A DNA stretch of 43,491 nucleotides from Bacteroidales bacterium (GCA_017442315.1 JAFRZX010000005.1:1-43491); one strand, 5' to 3'; shown: positions 24,112 through 33,703, counted from the stretch's first letter. Program-made: numbers and translations. Notes: generated by a model not told the origin, from the sequence alone.

Positions 24112-26733
24112 ATGATGAAATTACAGAATATAAAGTGGTTGTCTGTTGCATTCGGATTGATGGCTTCAGTTGTCCTGATGGCTCAGGAACTCCCCCGACT
24201 TCCAGATGATCCGGCTGTCACGCGTGGGAAACTGCCCAACGGGACGACATATTTTATAGTAGAGAATCCGATAATAAAAGGTACTGCTGATTTTGCTCTA
24301 GTCCAACGTACGGGTACGGAAACATCGGATGAACCAGGCGATCCTGTGACAATTGCAAGGGATGCGCTTGCCGGAAAGTCTTTTATACGTTCAGGAAGAC
24401 CGCAGTCTTTTTTTCTTGACCATGGTGTAGTGCCGGGGGAAAGGGGCTATGTAAATGTCTTTGAGAATGCGACTGTGTTCCGTTTCGAGGATATGATCAT
24501 ATCCGGGCAGACAGATCTGATGGATTCAACTCTCTTGATTCTGGCGGAAATAATAGATAGGGTGACGGTTTGTGAGGATCCTTATTTGAGGAAATGGTAT
24601 GCTCCGTCAGACCAGGCAGTGATAATATCCGGTGATGTTAACGCTTCCGAAGTTGAAGAAAGGCTGAAGTATATCTCTTATATGACGCCGCGTTTCCCAT
24701 CTGCCCCCAGAAAAGAGTATAAATGGGAAGGACATGACGATGCAGTGTTGATCTGCGGCGAAGATTCAGAAGACGGACTTGCTATGATTAAGGCTACATG
24801 GATATCCCCAAGGACACCTGAGGAGTTTATGAACACCGTGCAGCCTGTTGTATATGAAATGTATGTAACTGAGCTAGGTATAATAGCACGGCATAGGATA
24901 GAAGAGGAGTTGCGTAAAAGAAATATTCCATATGCAGACGTGCAGTTCAGGCAAACAGGCAGTGTGGACTCGCTGGGTGATGAAAGTTTTATGGTTTCTG
25001 TAAGACTTGCGTCGGAAGATGCAGAGAAGGCTGTTGCTGTCATCGGAGAAACTATGGCAGCATTGGATTCGGGGAATGCATTATACAGCGAATTGCAGGA
25101 TGCTAAATCTGTCTATATGAGAAATGCAAGATCTTCCGGTCTGAATGATGTGCAAAACTCGGAATATATAGACCGTTGCATAGCAGCATTCCTGTACAAT
25201 GCTTCAATAACCTCGGATAAGGACAGATTGGGCTTTTATCTGTCACGTGACATGCATCCTGACACCGAACTGCGGCTGTTCAACGGAATCGCTTCTGCTC
25301 TGCTTGACAGAAAGGAGAATCTGACATTGTCATGCATGTCTGATGGTTTTTCAGATAATGATCAGGAACGGTTGAGGGATGTTTTCAATGAATCATGGGA
25401 GAAGGGTACTATGTATGAAGCCGGAGAACCAGCTGTCACAGATACAATATCGCTTCCTTGTCCGGTTGAGAAGATGAAGTTGAAAAGTTCCAGAAGAGAT
25501 CACATGTCCGGTGGCCAGATATGGACTTTTGCCAACGGATTCAAAGTAATTCATAAGCATGTTCCATCGGATGGGACAATATATTATTCTCTATCCTTGA
25601 ACGGGGGTTATGGAAGTATCGGCGATCTGTCGAAGGGTGAAGGGGCATTCATGTCCGATTATCTTGGGCTATGTCGGATCGGAGGTCTGCCCGGACGTAC
25701 TTTTATGAAAGTTCTTGAGAATGAAGGTGTGGTCATGAATTCCAAAGTGAATCTGTCCAATACCATAATATCCGGTGAGGCTCCGGAAGATAAGCTTGAG
25801 TTTCTTATCCATGCTCTGCTTACAGTGACCGGCAGCCGTGAACATGATCCGGATGCTTTCGATTTCTATCTTCGTTCGGAGAATCTGCGGTTAGAAGCCG
25901 GAAGAGATGACAGGATAGCTGTCATAGACAGTCTGATGTGTCCTGATTATATTTATTCTCCTTGCAAAAGTGTCGGAGTCCTTACTGATTCATTCGCGCA
26001 GAAGGCTGACAGATTCTATGAGGAGTGCTTTTCCAAGGTGAATGATGGTGTCCTTGTCCTGGTTGGGGATTATGATGAATTCCAACTCAAGAAGATGCTT
26101 CTTTCGTATTCTGGTCTCTTCAGAACGAAGGACAAGGCATTTGCAAGGCCTTCCGTACGGTATCAGCCGGTTTCGGGGTGGTCCACATATACGGTAGCTG
26201 GAAACGAGAACAGTGTTGATATTGTGATGACCGCGCTTATGCCTTTGACAGCTGAAAACCATATGGCGGCAGCTGTGGCATCCATGGTGTTGAAGCATAG
26301 GCTTGCTGGTGTCCTTTCAAACGATGGTATCCATATGCGTTTTTCTTATGATTGCAGGATTTATCCTCAGGAACGTTTTAATGTGATGATATCATTGAAA
26401 GAGGCTCCTATTGACGGGTTTGCATCCGATGCACGTCATAGAAGTCCGATAGAGGCTGTAGACGATATCCGTGATGTCTTGTCCGGCATAGATTCCATAC
26501 ATTTGTCTGATATAGAACTCAATGCTTACAAGGATAGGGTAAAAGCCTTGATGGATGCGCAGATGGATACTCCTGAATACTGGCTTAAGGCTATTTCCAA
26601 GAGGTATCTTGACGGAAAGGACTTCACGACATCATACGAGGAAAAGATAGACGCTGTAAGTGCAGATAAGGTCAAGGAACTGTTGTCTTTATTGTGTAGC
26701 GGAAGTGGGATTGAATATATAACGATAAAATAA
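24112..26733 (+). CDS. Secreted M16-family protein lacking the zinc-binding motif
   Basis: The 873-residue protein has a signal peptide (about 1-30, ending VVLMAQ). The M16 N-terminal strand LPNGTTYFIVENP is followed by ADFALVQRTGT, matching active members up to the point where HxxEH should occur. Here that segment is replaced by an unrelated, shorter stretch (ARDALAGKSFIRSGRPQSFF) with no HxxEH. Later M16 features return: YLRKWYAPSDQAVIISGDV, a second repeat from ANGFKVIHKHV, and ILVLVGDYD-like VLVLVGDYDEFQ. It is therefore probably an inactive M16 homologue, perhaps a partner of an active subunit or a peptide-binding protein. DUF3109 follows after five bases. Start: ATG 24112 or 24115. Confidence 0.82.
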   Translation: MMKLQNIKWLSVAFGLMASVVLMAQELPRLPDDPAVTRGKLPNGTTYFIVENPIIKGTADFALVQRTGTETSDEPGDPVTIARDALAGKSFIRSGRPQSFFLDHGVVPGERGYVNVFENATVFRFEDMIISGQTDLMDSTLLILAEIIDRVTVCEDPYLRKWYAPSDQAVIISGDVNASEVEERLKYISYMTPRFPSAPRKEYKWEGHDDAVLICGEDSEDGLAMIKATWISPRTPEEFMNTVQPVVYEMYVTELGIIARHRIEEELRKRNIPYADVQFRQTGSVDSLGDESFMVSVRLASEDAEKAVAVIGETMAALDSGNALYSELQDAKSVYMRNARSSGLNDVQNSEYIDRCIAAFLYNASITSDKDRLGFYLSRDMHPDTELRLFNGIASALLDRKENLTLSCMSDGFSDNDQERLRDVFNESWEKGTMYEAGEPAVTDTISLPCPVEKMKLKSSRRDHMSGGQIWTFANGFKVIHKHVPSDGTIYYSLSLNGGYGSIGDLSKGEGAFMSDYLGLCRIGGLPGRTFMKVLENEGVVMNSKVNLSNTIISGEAPEDKLEFLIHALLTVTGSREHDPDAFDFYLRSENLRLEAGRDDRIAVIDSLMCPDYIYSPCKSVGVLTDSFAQKADRFYEECFSKVNDGVLVLVGDYDEFQLKKMLLSYSGLFRTKDKAFARPSVRYQPVSGWSTYTVAGNENSVDIVMTALMPLTAENHMAAAVASMVLKHRLAGVLSNDGIHMRFSYDCRIYPQERFNVMISLKEAPIDGFASDARHRSPIEAVDDIRDVLSGIDSIHLSDIELNAYKDRVKALMDAQMDTPEYWLKAISKRYLDGKDFTTSYEEKIDAVSADKVKELLSLLCSGSGIEYITIK

Positions 26734-26738
26734 ACAGT

Positions 26739-27335
26739 ATGTATCACGGAACGATTATCCAGATTGACGATTGTCTTGTGTCAGAAGAGATTCTGACCGA
26801 ATATTTTGCTTGTGATTATGAGAAATGCAAAGGCTGCTGTTGTGTTATAGGTGACAGTGGTGCACCTATGGAAGAATGCGAAGCTGAAGCGATTGAAAAG
26901 AACTATCATATATTTTCACCTTTGATGTCAGAAGAAGGTCGGGCTTCCGTTTCAGCAAAAGGATTCTATGAGATAGACATGGATGGTGACATGGTTACTC
27001 CTCTGGTTCCTGGCAGTGAAGAATGTGCCTATACTCTGTTTGATGAGGAAGGCAATTGTTTCTGCTCGATGGAAAGATGCTGGTTTCAGGGGAAAGGAGA
27101 TTTCCGCAAGCCGATTTCCTGCTGGCTTTATCCAATACGTATAACTCCGCTGAGCAATGGCACAAGGGCCCTGAATCTCCATCGTTGGCATATATGCAAG
27201 GATGCATTCGAGAAGGGCAGAAAAGAAAAGATCCGCGTATATGAGTTTCTACGCGAACCTATCGAAAGGTATTTCGGCGAGGAATTCTACTGCGCCTTGT
27301 CTGAGGCAGCCAAAAGGCTTGATGCAGACTCATAG
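26739..27335 (+). CDS. DUF3109 family cysteine-rich protein
   Basis: The 198-residue cytoplasmic protein has clustered cysteines: Cys25, Cys30, Cys33-35, Cys96, Cys107, Cys109, Cys114 and Cys128. The pattern (CDYEKCKGCCC, CFCSMERC, SCWLYPI) is that of DUF3109, related to YkgJ-type proteins thought to bind zinc or an iron-sulfur cluster. The function is unknown. It lies five bases downstream of the M16-like gene and probably shares its transcript. Its last 49 bases overlap, antisense, the end of the DUF2007 gene. Confidence 0.85.
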   Translation: MYHGTIIQIDDCLVSEEILTEYFACDYEKCKGCCCVIGDSGAPMEECEAEAIEKNYHIFSPLMSEEGRASVSAKGFYEIDMDGDMVTPLVPGSEECAYTLFDEEGNCFCSMERCWFQGKGDFRKPISCWLYPIRITPLSNGTRALNLHRWHICKDAFEKGRKEKIRVYEFLREPIERYFGEEFYCALSEAAKRLDADS

Positions 27336-27505
27336 TCTTTTGCATTCACCTTAAGCTCGATGTTCTGCTCGGCTACGTTGAATGAAGGATAGGATGAAAC
27401 GGCTCCAAAGGTTTCAGCCTCTATCCCATTTGATCTGAGCAGTCCTTGGGCGATGCTTGCGCGCATCGGGTCGGAGAATGTTGCAACGGTCTTCAGATCA
27501 TTCAT
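27287..27505 (-). CDS. DUF2007 domain protein (small putative signal-transducing protein)
   Basis: The 72-residue protein has the DUF2007 pattern: MNDLKTVATFSDPMRASIAQ, then LLRSNGIEAETFG, and a closing LKVNAKDYESASSLLA. The fold is a GlnB-like small alpha-beta unit often attached to other domains. No specific role is known. It overlaps the 3' end of the DUF3109 gene by 49 bases on the opposite strand. It lies 32 bases downstream of the small membrane protein gene and is probably co-transcribed with it. Confidence 0.8.
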   Translation of the reverse strand: MNDLKTVATFSDPMRASIAQGLLRSNGIEAETFGAVSSYPSFNVAEQNIELKVNAKDYESASSLLAASDKAQ

Positions 27506-27537
27506 GAATTTATGTATTTGTGTTTATAAAATCCGTC

Positions 27538-28008
27538 TTATTCCTCGTTTTGAGGAGTGAGACGGTGTTCCAGACCGGCTGACAATCGGAGAACATCCTT
27601 TCTCAGCCCTTCCATGAAGAATCCGTCTTCTTCTTTCCTGAATGTAATCCGGTCTTCATACATCTTGGACAATTTTCCTGCCAGACCTTTCACTCTGAAT
27701 GTAAGTACATCTTCGGAAATATGTTCCGGTTCATATCTTCTTTCCCTGAAGAATTCCACTACAGGTTCCTTGACGGATGTCATGTCTCCATTGATATAGA
27801 CCTTTCTGGAAATGAAACCCAACTTTGGATAAACGGCAGATACGAGTGCAAAAAATGCTACGATTTTCCACAACGATTCATAGCCTCCACGAAAGATTGA
27901 GTTTATGTCACCTTCAACGGCTCCTATCAGCACCAATGCAAGAATTGTAGCTGTGCATAGAAAAGAGAAATAGAAAAAATATTTTATGGCCCGGATCAGA
28001 TATTGCAT
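27538..28008 (-). CDS. Small membrane protein, conserved hypothetical
   Basis: The 156-residue protein has two hydrophobic segments (about 8-30 and 46-63) followed by a soluble domain of about 90 residues with a basic-acidic pattern (FFRERRYEPEHI, EDRITFRKEEDGFFMEGLRK). The soluble part probably faces the cytoplasm, since no signal peptide cleavage is expected. I do not recognise the family. It begins the minus-strand pair with DUF2007 and is divergent from the coiled-coil protein at 28159. Confidence 0.7.
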   Translation of the reverse strand: MQYLIRAIKYFFYFSFLCTATILALVLIGAVEGDINSIFRGGYESLWKIVAFFALVSAVYPKLGFISRKVYINGDMTSVKEPVVEFFRERRYEPEHISEDVLTFRVKGLAGKLSKMYEDRITFRKEEDGFFMEGLRKDVLRLSAGLEHRLTPQNEE

Positions 28009-28108
28009 GTCTTTTCTTATAAATTATACTTTTTATGGCTTCATAATTGCTGTCGGCTTTCCCGCGTTGCAATGATTAGGCAAATATAGTAAAAATCCGA
28101 TATTTTGT

Positions 28109-28116
28109 TATCTTTG
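28109..28116 (+). promoter_or_regulatory. Promoter -7 element of the coiled-coil protein gene
   Basis: TATCTTTG is an exact TAnnTTTG match, 43 bases before the ATG at 28159. Confidence 0.6.
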
Positions 28117-28158
28117 CAGACTATTGGCATATTTTCATATCCCTAAAAGAAAAAGATT

Positions 28159-29013
28159 ATGGACTTGAAGAAAGTAATGTATGCTCTTATTGCGGTGGCG
28201 GTGCTGCTGGCAGGAGCCCTTGCGTACATCTGGTATGAAAAGAGTTCTCTTGTAAAGGAACTCAATCTTGAGAAGGATGAACTTACATCCCAGATGATAG
28301 CACTTCAGAATGATTATGCGGCGTTGTCGTCAGATTATGACACAATCAATTCACAGCTGGATTCATCGAGGGAGGAAGTTTCTCAGCTTATAGAAAGGAT
28401 TCAGAAGACAGAGGCAACAAACAGAAGCAAGATCCGTCAGTATGAAAAGGAACTCGGCACACTCAGAAGCATCATGCGTAATTACATTGTTCAGATTGAC
28501 TCACTGAACACACTGAATAAGAAACTCACTGCTGATGCTGCCGCTGCCCGTCGTGAGGCCGCGGAAAGCCGCAGGCAGTCAGAAGAGTTGAGCAAGACAG
28601 TAGAAGGTCTGTCGGAACAGGTGGCTGTAGGTGCTGTGATTAAGGCAAGAGGTCTTAGACTTGAAGCATACAATTCATCGGATAAGGTTACGGACCGTAG
28701 CAGCAGGGTAGTGAGAATGCTTGCAACCCTTAGCCTTGTGGAGAACGATCTGGCTCCAAAAGGTCCTATACGGGTTTATATAAGGGTCAAGGATCCGGAT
28801 GGAGTTCTTTTGACCAACAGCACTAAAAGGACGTTTGAGTGCGAGGGTGAACCTATGATATGTTCTGCTTCCAGAGAGGTGGATTATCAGGGTAAGGAAG
28901 TAGAGCTCAGCATCTATCTGAACGAGATTTCCGAATATGCGAAAGGAATCTATACAGTTGAGGCCTATACAGAACAATCTAAACTCGGCTCAGCTGAACT
29001 TATGCTTAGATAA
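28159..29013 (+). CDS. Membrane-anchored coiled-coil protein of unknown function
   Basis: The 284-residue protein has one N-terminal membrane helix (about 6-25) and a long coiled coil (about 30-155, rich in E, Q, S and K with heptads such as LNTLNKKLTADAAAARREA). A C-terminal domain of about 125 residues looks beta-rich (IRVYIRVKDPDGVLLTNS, VELSIYLNEI, GIYTVEAYTEQ). The likely topology places the coil and C-terminal domain in the periplasm. I know of no named family. The next gene (hemW-like) starts three bases after its stop, so they form one unit. Confidence 0.75.
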   Translation: MDLKKVMYALIAVAVLLAGALAYIWYEKSSLVKELNLEKDELTSQMIALQNDYAALSSDYDTINSQLDSSREEVSQLIERIQKTEATNRSKIRQYEKELGTLRSIMRNYIVQIDSLNTLNKKLTADAAAARREAAESRRQSEELSKTVEGLSEQVAVGAVIKARGLRLEAYNSSDKVTDRSSRVVRMLATLSLVENDLAPKGPIRVYIRVKDPDGVLLTNSTKRTFECEGEPMICSASREVDYQGKEVELSIYLNEISEYAKGIYTVEAYTEQSKLGSAELMLR

Positions 29014-29016
29014 GAG

Positions 29017-30255
29017 GTGATTTACGTTCATGTTCCATTCTGCAGGAGTTTCTGCACCTATTGTGACTTTTACTCTGAAGTCACATCCCGGTGCGATGAT
29101 GCCTGGTCTGATTTTTCTGATGCCTTGGCAAGAGAAGCAGAAGCTCGCGCGTGTGAAATGAACAGGGAAGTAAATACTTTGTATATAGGAGGCGGCACCC
29201 CATCGGTGCTGCCCCTTTCTGTCTTTGAAGATCTGTCTTTTGCTTTGCAGAGGGCTGGGCAAGGGGCACCTTTTGATGAGTTTACGGTGGAAGTCAATCC
29301 TGATGATGTGGTAAGAAAAGGGCAGGCCTATATAGAAGGACTCTTGAAGCTTGGAGTGAACCGTATAAGTATGGGAGTTCAGTCTTTTGATGACGGTATA
29401 CTGCGGTGGATGAACAGAAGACATGACTCTGCAACAGCAAGGAAAGCCTATGCAATTCTCGAAGATGCCGGTGTCGGAAACATCAGCATTGACTTGATCT
29501 TTGGTCTTCCTCAACTGTCGGATAAGGTTTGGAGAAAAACACTGATGCAGGCTTTGGATATTTCTGAGCACGGAGTGGTGCCGAAACATATATCGTCCTA
29601 TCAGCTATCCGTGGAACCTGGCAGCGCCTTAGCCCGTATGGTGGAGCGCGGACAGTGGACTGAAGCTTCTGATGAGAAATGTGAAAGGCAGTATGATATT
29701 TTGTGTGAGACCCTGGAGTCTGCTTACGGATACCATCATTATGAAATATCCAACTTCGCCCAGCCAGGTTATGAAGCAATGCATAACAGTGCATATTGGA
29801 GACATGTTCCATATGTGGGGTTGGGTCCGGGAGCACATAGCTTGTCGATCTACAGGTCGAAAAATTCCGATGCTCCCCGAATGTACGGACAGCATGATTG
29901 CCATAACGTGTCTGCAGGGCAAGCACCCGGCCTGGATTTGGCCACAGGTGAGACCTCGGAGGATGTATACGTCAGGCAGTGGAATGAACCGGATTTGAAG
30001 CAATATCTGAAAGATCCGTTATCTGCACAGGATCGGGAAATCCTGACCTCTGATCAGGTAATGATTGAAAGAGTGATGCTTGGGCTGAGAACATCTGCCG
30101 GATTACAGGAGTCCTTTCTTCGGAAACACTGCAATCCGAGTCTGCTGGACAATGCTATAAGGTCAGGTGATCTTGTCCGCACCTGCGGATCGAATCTGCG
30201 TATTCCCAAAGAAAAGTTTTTCGTGTCGGATTCAATAATTTCGGCATTGATATAG
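29017..30255 (+). CDS. hemW: HemW-like radical SAM protein
   Basis: The 412-residue protein opens directly with the radical SAM cluster motif CRSFCTYC (Cys9, Cys13, Cys16). It continues with the SAM-binding GGGTPS, ISMGVQSFDDGILRWMNRRH and SIDLIFGLPQ, all family-typical. It is often annotated as oxygen-independent coproporphyrinogen III oxidase. The first cysteine motif, lacking HemN's extra features, points to the heme chaperone HemW. The GTG start at 29017 lies four bases after the preceding stop and gives the normal N-terminus (IYVHVPFC). At 412 residues it is somewhat longer than the usual 375-390, with an insert of polar sequence after GLGPGAHSLS. Confidence 0.88.
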   Translation: MIYVHVPFCRSFCTYCDFYSEVTSRCDDAWSDFSDALAREAEARACEMNREVNTLYIGGGTPSVLPLSVFEDLSFALQRAGQGAPFDEFTVEVNPDDVVRKGQAYIEGLLKLGVNRISMGVQSFDDGILRWMNRRHDSATARKAYAILEDAGVGNISIDLIFGLPQLSDKVWRKTLMQALDISEHGVVPKHISSYQLSVEPGSALARMVERGQWTEASDEKCERQYDILCETLESAYGYHHYEISNFAQPGYEAMHNSAYWRHVPYVGLGPGAHSLSIYRSKNSDAPRMYGQHDCHNVSAGQAPGLDLATGETSEDVYVRQWNEPDLKQYLKDPLSAQDREILTSDQVMIERVMLGLRTSAGLQESFLRKHCNPSLLDNAIRSGDLVRTCGSNLRIPKEKFFVSDSIISALI

Positions 30256-30283
30256 TCATAACTAAAAGAAACATGCATTCATT

Positions 30284-32095
30284 ATGGACAATATCTACGC
30301 AAAACGAATCAAGGCTCTCCGCAATATGATGGAGGATAACGGATGGGATGCTGTGATAATCGGTGGTTCTGATCCTCATGCCAGTGAGTATCCTGCACCA
30401 AGATGGCAGCAGGTACAGTGGCTGACCGGATTTACGGGCGAGGCTGGTGATGTGGTCGTGACAGCATCTCATGCAGGTCTTTGGACAGATTCCCGTTATT
30501 TCATTCAGGCTCAGACTCAGCTTGAGGGAACTGGTGTAGTCTTGCACAAGACTCGTGTTCCGGGAGCTGTAGGCATACCGGAATGGTTGTCTTCTGAAGC
30601 AAAGATTGTAGCAGTGGATGGTCTTTGCCAAAGTGTGAGCTTCATGGAAGAGCTTCAGAAGGCATTGGGTGGAGAAGCCCGTATAGTGGATATGCCTGAT
30701 ATGATGAGCAGGTTGTGGCATGACAGACCGTTGGTTCCGGTGACTCCTGTCACAACACTGGATGTTGATTGTTTTGGTGGAGTCTCCCGTCAGGAAAAGA
30801 TTTCATGGCTGAGGAAATGGATGCTGCTCAATGGGGCAGACAGGATATTGCTATCGTCGTTGGACGAGATAGCATGGATGCTCAATGTCCGGGGGAATGA
30901 TATAGATTACAATCCCTTGGTGATATCATATCTGCTTGTATCTCAGGATTCTGTGAAATGGTTTGTCAGAAAGGAAGGATTTGCAGAGGATCGGGATCCT
31001 GATACGGAAGACAGTTTCAGCGAACTCGTAGCTGATGGTGTTGAAATTGAAGAATATGATATGGTGATGGGGGCTTTGTCTGAATGTGCGTCTCAAGAAA
31101 GAATATACGTAGACCCTTCATCGCTGAATAATCATGTGTACAATCACATAAAAACCGCATATCAAGACGATAATGTCGTCTCAGGACAGTCTCCTGTAAT
31201 TCTGGAAAAGGCGGTGAAGTCGCCTTCTGAAATTGAACATCTGCGCCAGACCTTCATCGAGGATGGTGTGGCTGTGGAAAGATTCCTTTATTGGCTTGAT
31301 ATGGAAGTTTCCTCAGGTCGCGAGGTGACTGAATGGGAGGCTTCCGAGCATCTGACTGCATTTCGTGCCGAAATACCAGGATACAGGGGCAACAGCTTTG
31401 AGAATATTTCTGCTTATGGTCCTTCTGCTGCATTGCCGCACTATTCGACTCCAAGTGAAGGGTCTGCTGTAATTCATCCGTGTGGATTATATCTTACAGA
31501 TTCAGGCGGGCAGTATCTGACGGGTACGACAGACATAACCCGTACAGTGCCTATGGGAGAATGTTCTTATCTGGAAAAAGAAGATTATACGCTTGTGCTG
31601 AAAGGCATGATAGACCTTGCAATGGCGGTTTTCCCTAAAGGGACAGCAGGATGTCAGATAGACGCTCTTGCCAGAATGCCTTTATGGAGAGCCAAGAGGA
31701 ATTTCGGTCATGGTACAGGACATGGCATAGGATATTACCTGTGTGTGCACGAAGGGCCACAGAGCATCCGTTACCAGTATAATCCTCAACCTCTGCTTCC
31801 AGGAATGGTAACTTCAGATGAGCCGGGACTATATCGCGAGGGGATGCATGGAATCCGTCATGAAAACATTGTCCTTTGTCGTGAAGCCGGATCGTCAGAG
31901 TTTGGTGAATGGCTTGAATTCGAGACACTTACATGCTGTCATATCGACACCTCTGCCGTACTTCCCGATCTGCTCGGTCCCGTAGCCTTGAAATGGCTTA
32001 ACGATTATAACGAAAGGGTATATCTTACCCTTGCCCCGCTTCTCCCTCCGGATGTGGCTTCATGGCTTCGTGAAAAGACGTTGCCGGTTTGCTGA
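30284..32095 (+). CDS. pepP: Xaa-Pro aminopeptidase, M24B family
   Basis: The 603-residue protein has two creatinase-like N-terminal domains and a C-terminal pita-bread metallopeptidase domain. Metal-binding positions are visible: two aspartates in TDSGGQYLTGTTDITRT (around 405-416), His in GHGTGHGIG (around 475), Glu in SDEPGLY (around 512) and Glu in RHENIV (around 527). It removes an N-terminal residue preceding proline. The length matches the three-domain aminopeptidase P type found in Bacteroidota and eukaryotes, not the 440-residue E. coli PepP. No signal peptide is present, so it is cytoplasmic. It lies 28 bases downstream of the hemW-like gene. Confidence 0.92.
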   Translation: MDNIYAKRIKALRNMMEDNGWDAVIIGGSDPHASEYPAPRWQQVQWLTGFTGEAGDVVVTASHAGLWTDSRYFIQAQTQLEGTGVVLHKTRVPGAVGIPEWLSSEAKIVAVDGLCQSVSFMEELQKALGGEARIVDMPDMMSRLWHDRPLVPVTPVTTLDVDCFGGVSRQEKISWLRKWMLLNGADRILLSSLDEIAWMLNVRGNDIDYNPLVISYLLVSQDSVKWFVRKEGFAEDRDPDTEDSFSELVADGVEIEEYDMVMGALSECASQERIYVDPSSLNNHVYNHIKTAYQDDNVVSGQSPVILEKAVKSPSEIEHLRQTFIEDGVAVERFLYWLDMEVSSGREVTEWEASEHLTAFRAEIPGYRGNSFENISAYGPSAALPHYSTPSEGSAVIHPCGLYLTDSGGQYLTGTTDITRTVPMGECSYLEKEDYTLVLKGMIDLAMAVFPKGTAGCQIDALARMPLWRAKRNFGHGTGHGIGYYLCVHEGPQSIRYQYNPQPLLPGMVTSDEPGLYREGMHGIRHENIVLCREAGSSEFGEWLEFETLTCCHIDTSAVLPDLLGPVALKWLNDYNERVYLTLAPLLPPDVASWLREKTLPVC

Positions 32096-32125
32096 GTCAA
32101 ATGCGACTTTCCGAAGGATGAGCGT

Positions 32126-33703
32126 TCACTCCATTATATTCTGCCGGTCCAGGAATCTGTATCCGGCAGCTTCTGATATATGTTCCGGCAGAATGTCCTG
32201 CGCTTGGGCAAGGTCAGCTATTGTCCGGGCAAGTTTTATGATGCGGGTGCATGCTCTGGCGGATAGTCCGTTCCTTTCGATGATTTTTTCAAGCATGATT
32301 CTGCACTCTTTGCTCAAAGGACAGAACTGTTCCAGCTGACTGCTGTTCATAGAGGCATTGCAGAATGTCCCGTATTCATCATTCTGCTTCAGCGTTCCGG
32401 CAAATCTCCTTCGTTGGATTTCCCTGGCTTTCAGGACTCTGGCTGCTATATCAGCACTTGACTCGGCTTTTTCTCTGTTGACCAGTCTGCGTGCATCTAC
32501 TCTGGAAACCACCAGTTGTATGTCTATACGGTCCATGATAGGGCCGGATAGTCGGGAAATATATCCTAATCTTTTTGCAGGGGTGCAGGTGCAGCGGTTT
32601 CCTTCTCCATAATATCCGCAAGGACATGGGTTTGCGGCAGCAATAAGCATGAAGTCTGCGGGATATTCAACTTTGGATTTAAGACGAGAGATTATGATTT
32701 TCCGATCTTCTATAGGTGCTCGCAGAGCTTCTATGATCTTTTTGGGCGTTTCGCAGAACTCATCCATAAACAACACGCCGTTGTGAGCCAAAGATATTTC
32801 TCCTGGCAAGATTGTGTCTGAACCTCCTCCCAGCAAAGCGTTGAGAGATGCGCTGTAATGAGGTGCCCGAAAAGGTCTCTGCTTTATGAGTCCACCTGCG
32901 GGATTCGCCTTTCCCGCTACAGAATAAACTTTGCTGGTTTGCAGGGATTCTTCGAGGGTCATCGGAGGAAGAATCCCGGCCAAGGCTTTGGCAAGTGAGC
33001 TCTTTCCGCTTCCGGGACTGCCTATGAGAATAGCATTGTGCCCTCCTGCAGCAGCTATTTCAAGTCCTCTTTTGGCAGCCTCCTGGCCAATGATTTCCTT
33101 GAAGTCCATGATGTCGGATTCTTTTATGCTATCTGAAATGTCTTCTGCCACATATCTCACCGGGTGGTTTCTTGTCAGAAGATTTTCGCATCCTTCCGTA
33201 CATGAAAGGATATTCAGTACGTCTTCCAGACATTTTACGCCATATACATCCACCCCCTCATATTCCATGGTCTCCAATGCGGAATGTTCCGGGAGAATGC
33301 ATCCGATAAGGTCGGATTTTTTAGCCAGTTCAGCTATAGGGAGCGAGCCAGGAATGTCACGTACACTTCCGTCCAGTCCCAGTTCTCCCATGATCATGAA
33401 CTTTTCAAGCAGAGGCAGGTCGCGTTGACGTGATGCAGCTATGATGCCTAAAGCTATAGGTACATCATATCCGCTTCCTTTCTTATGCATATCAGCAGGA
33501 GCTAGATTTATCACGATCTTTTTCCCTGGAATCCTATATCCCATAGATTGAAGGGCGGTAATTGTCCTCAGCAGGCTTTCTTTTACAGCTGCATCTGCCA
33601 GTCCCACAAGGTGGATACCCAATCCGTTGGTTATGTCTACTTCAACTGTTACCGGGACTGCATCCGTCCCTATGCATTTAGCGCAATGGATGTTTATCAG
33701 CAT
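32126..33703 (-). CDS. yifB: YifB family Mg-chelatase-like AAA+ ATPase (ComM-like)
   Basis: The 525-residue protein has an N-terminal ChlI/Lon-like domain (EVDITNGLGIHLVGLADAAV), then an AAA+ core with Walker A GSPGSGKSS (around residue 225) and the sensor region ANPCPCGYYG. It ends with a C-terminal Mg-chelatase helical lid (GLSARACTRIIKLARTIADL). The homologue ComM is a hexameric helicase that aids branch migration in natural transformation. That is of note because comF also lies in the window, though far away. The frame is open to 33757, but ATG 33703 gives the family start MLINIHCAKCIG. It converges with pepP and is divergent from mlaE. Confidence 0.92.
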   Translation of the reverse strand: MLINIHCAKCIGTDAVPVTVEVDITNGLGIHLVGLADAAVKESLLRTITALQSMGYRIPGKKIVINLAPADMHKKGSGYDVPIALGIIAASRQRDLPLLEKFMIMGELGLDGSVRDIPGSLPIAELAKKSDLIGCILPEHSALETMEYEGVDVYGVKCLEDVLNILSCTEGCENLLTRNHPVRYVAEDISDSIKESDIMDFKEIIGQEAAKRGLEIAAAGGHNAILIGSPGSGKSSLAKALAGILPPMTLEESLQTSKVYSVAGKANPAGGLIKQRPFRAPHYSASLNALLGGGSDTILPGEISLAHNGVLFMDEFCETPKKIIEALRAPIEDRKIIISRLKSKVEYPADFMLIAAANPCPCGYYGEGNRCTCTPAKRLGYISRLSGPIMDRIDIQLVVSRVDARRLVNREKAESSADIAARVLKAREIQRRRFAGTLKQNDEYGTFCNASMNSSQLEQFCPLSKECRIMLEKIIERNGLSARACTRIIKLARTIADLAQAQDILPEHISEAAGYRFLDRQNIME

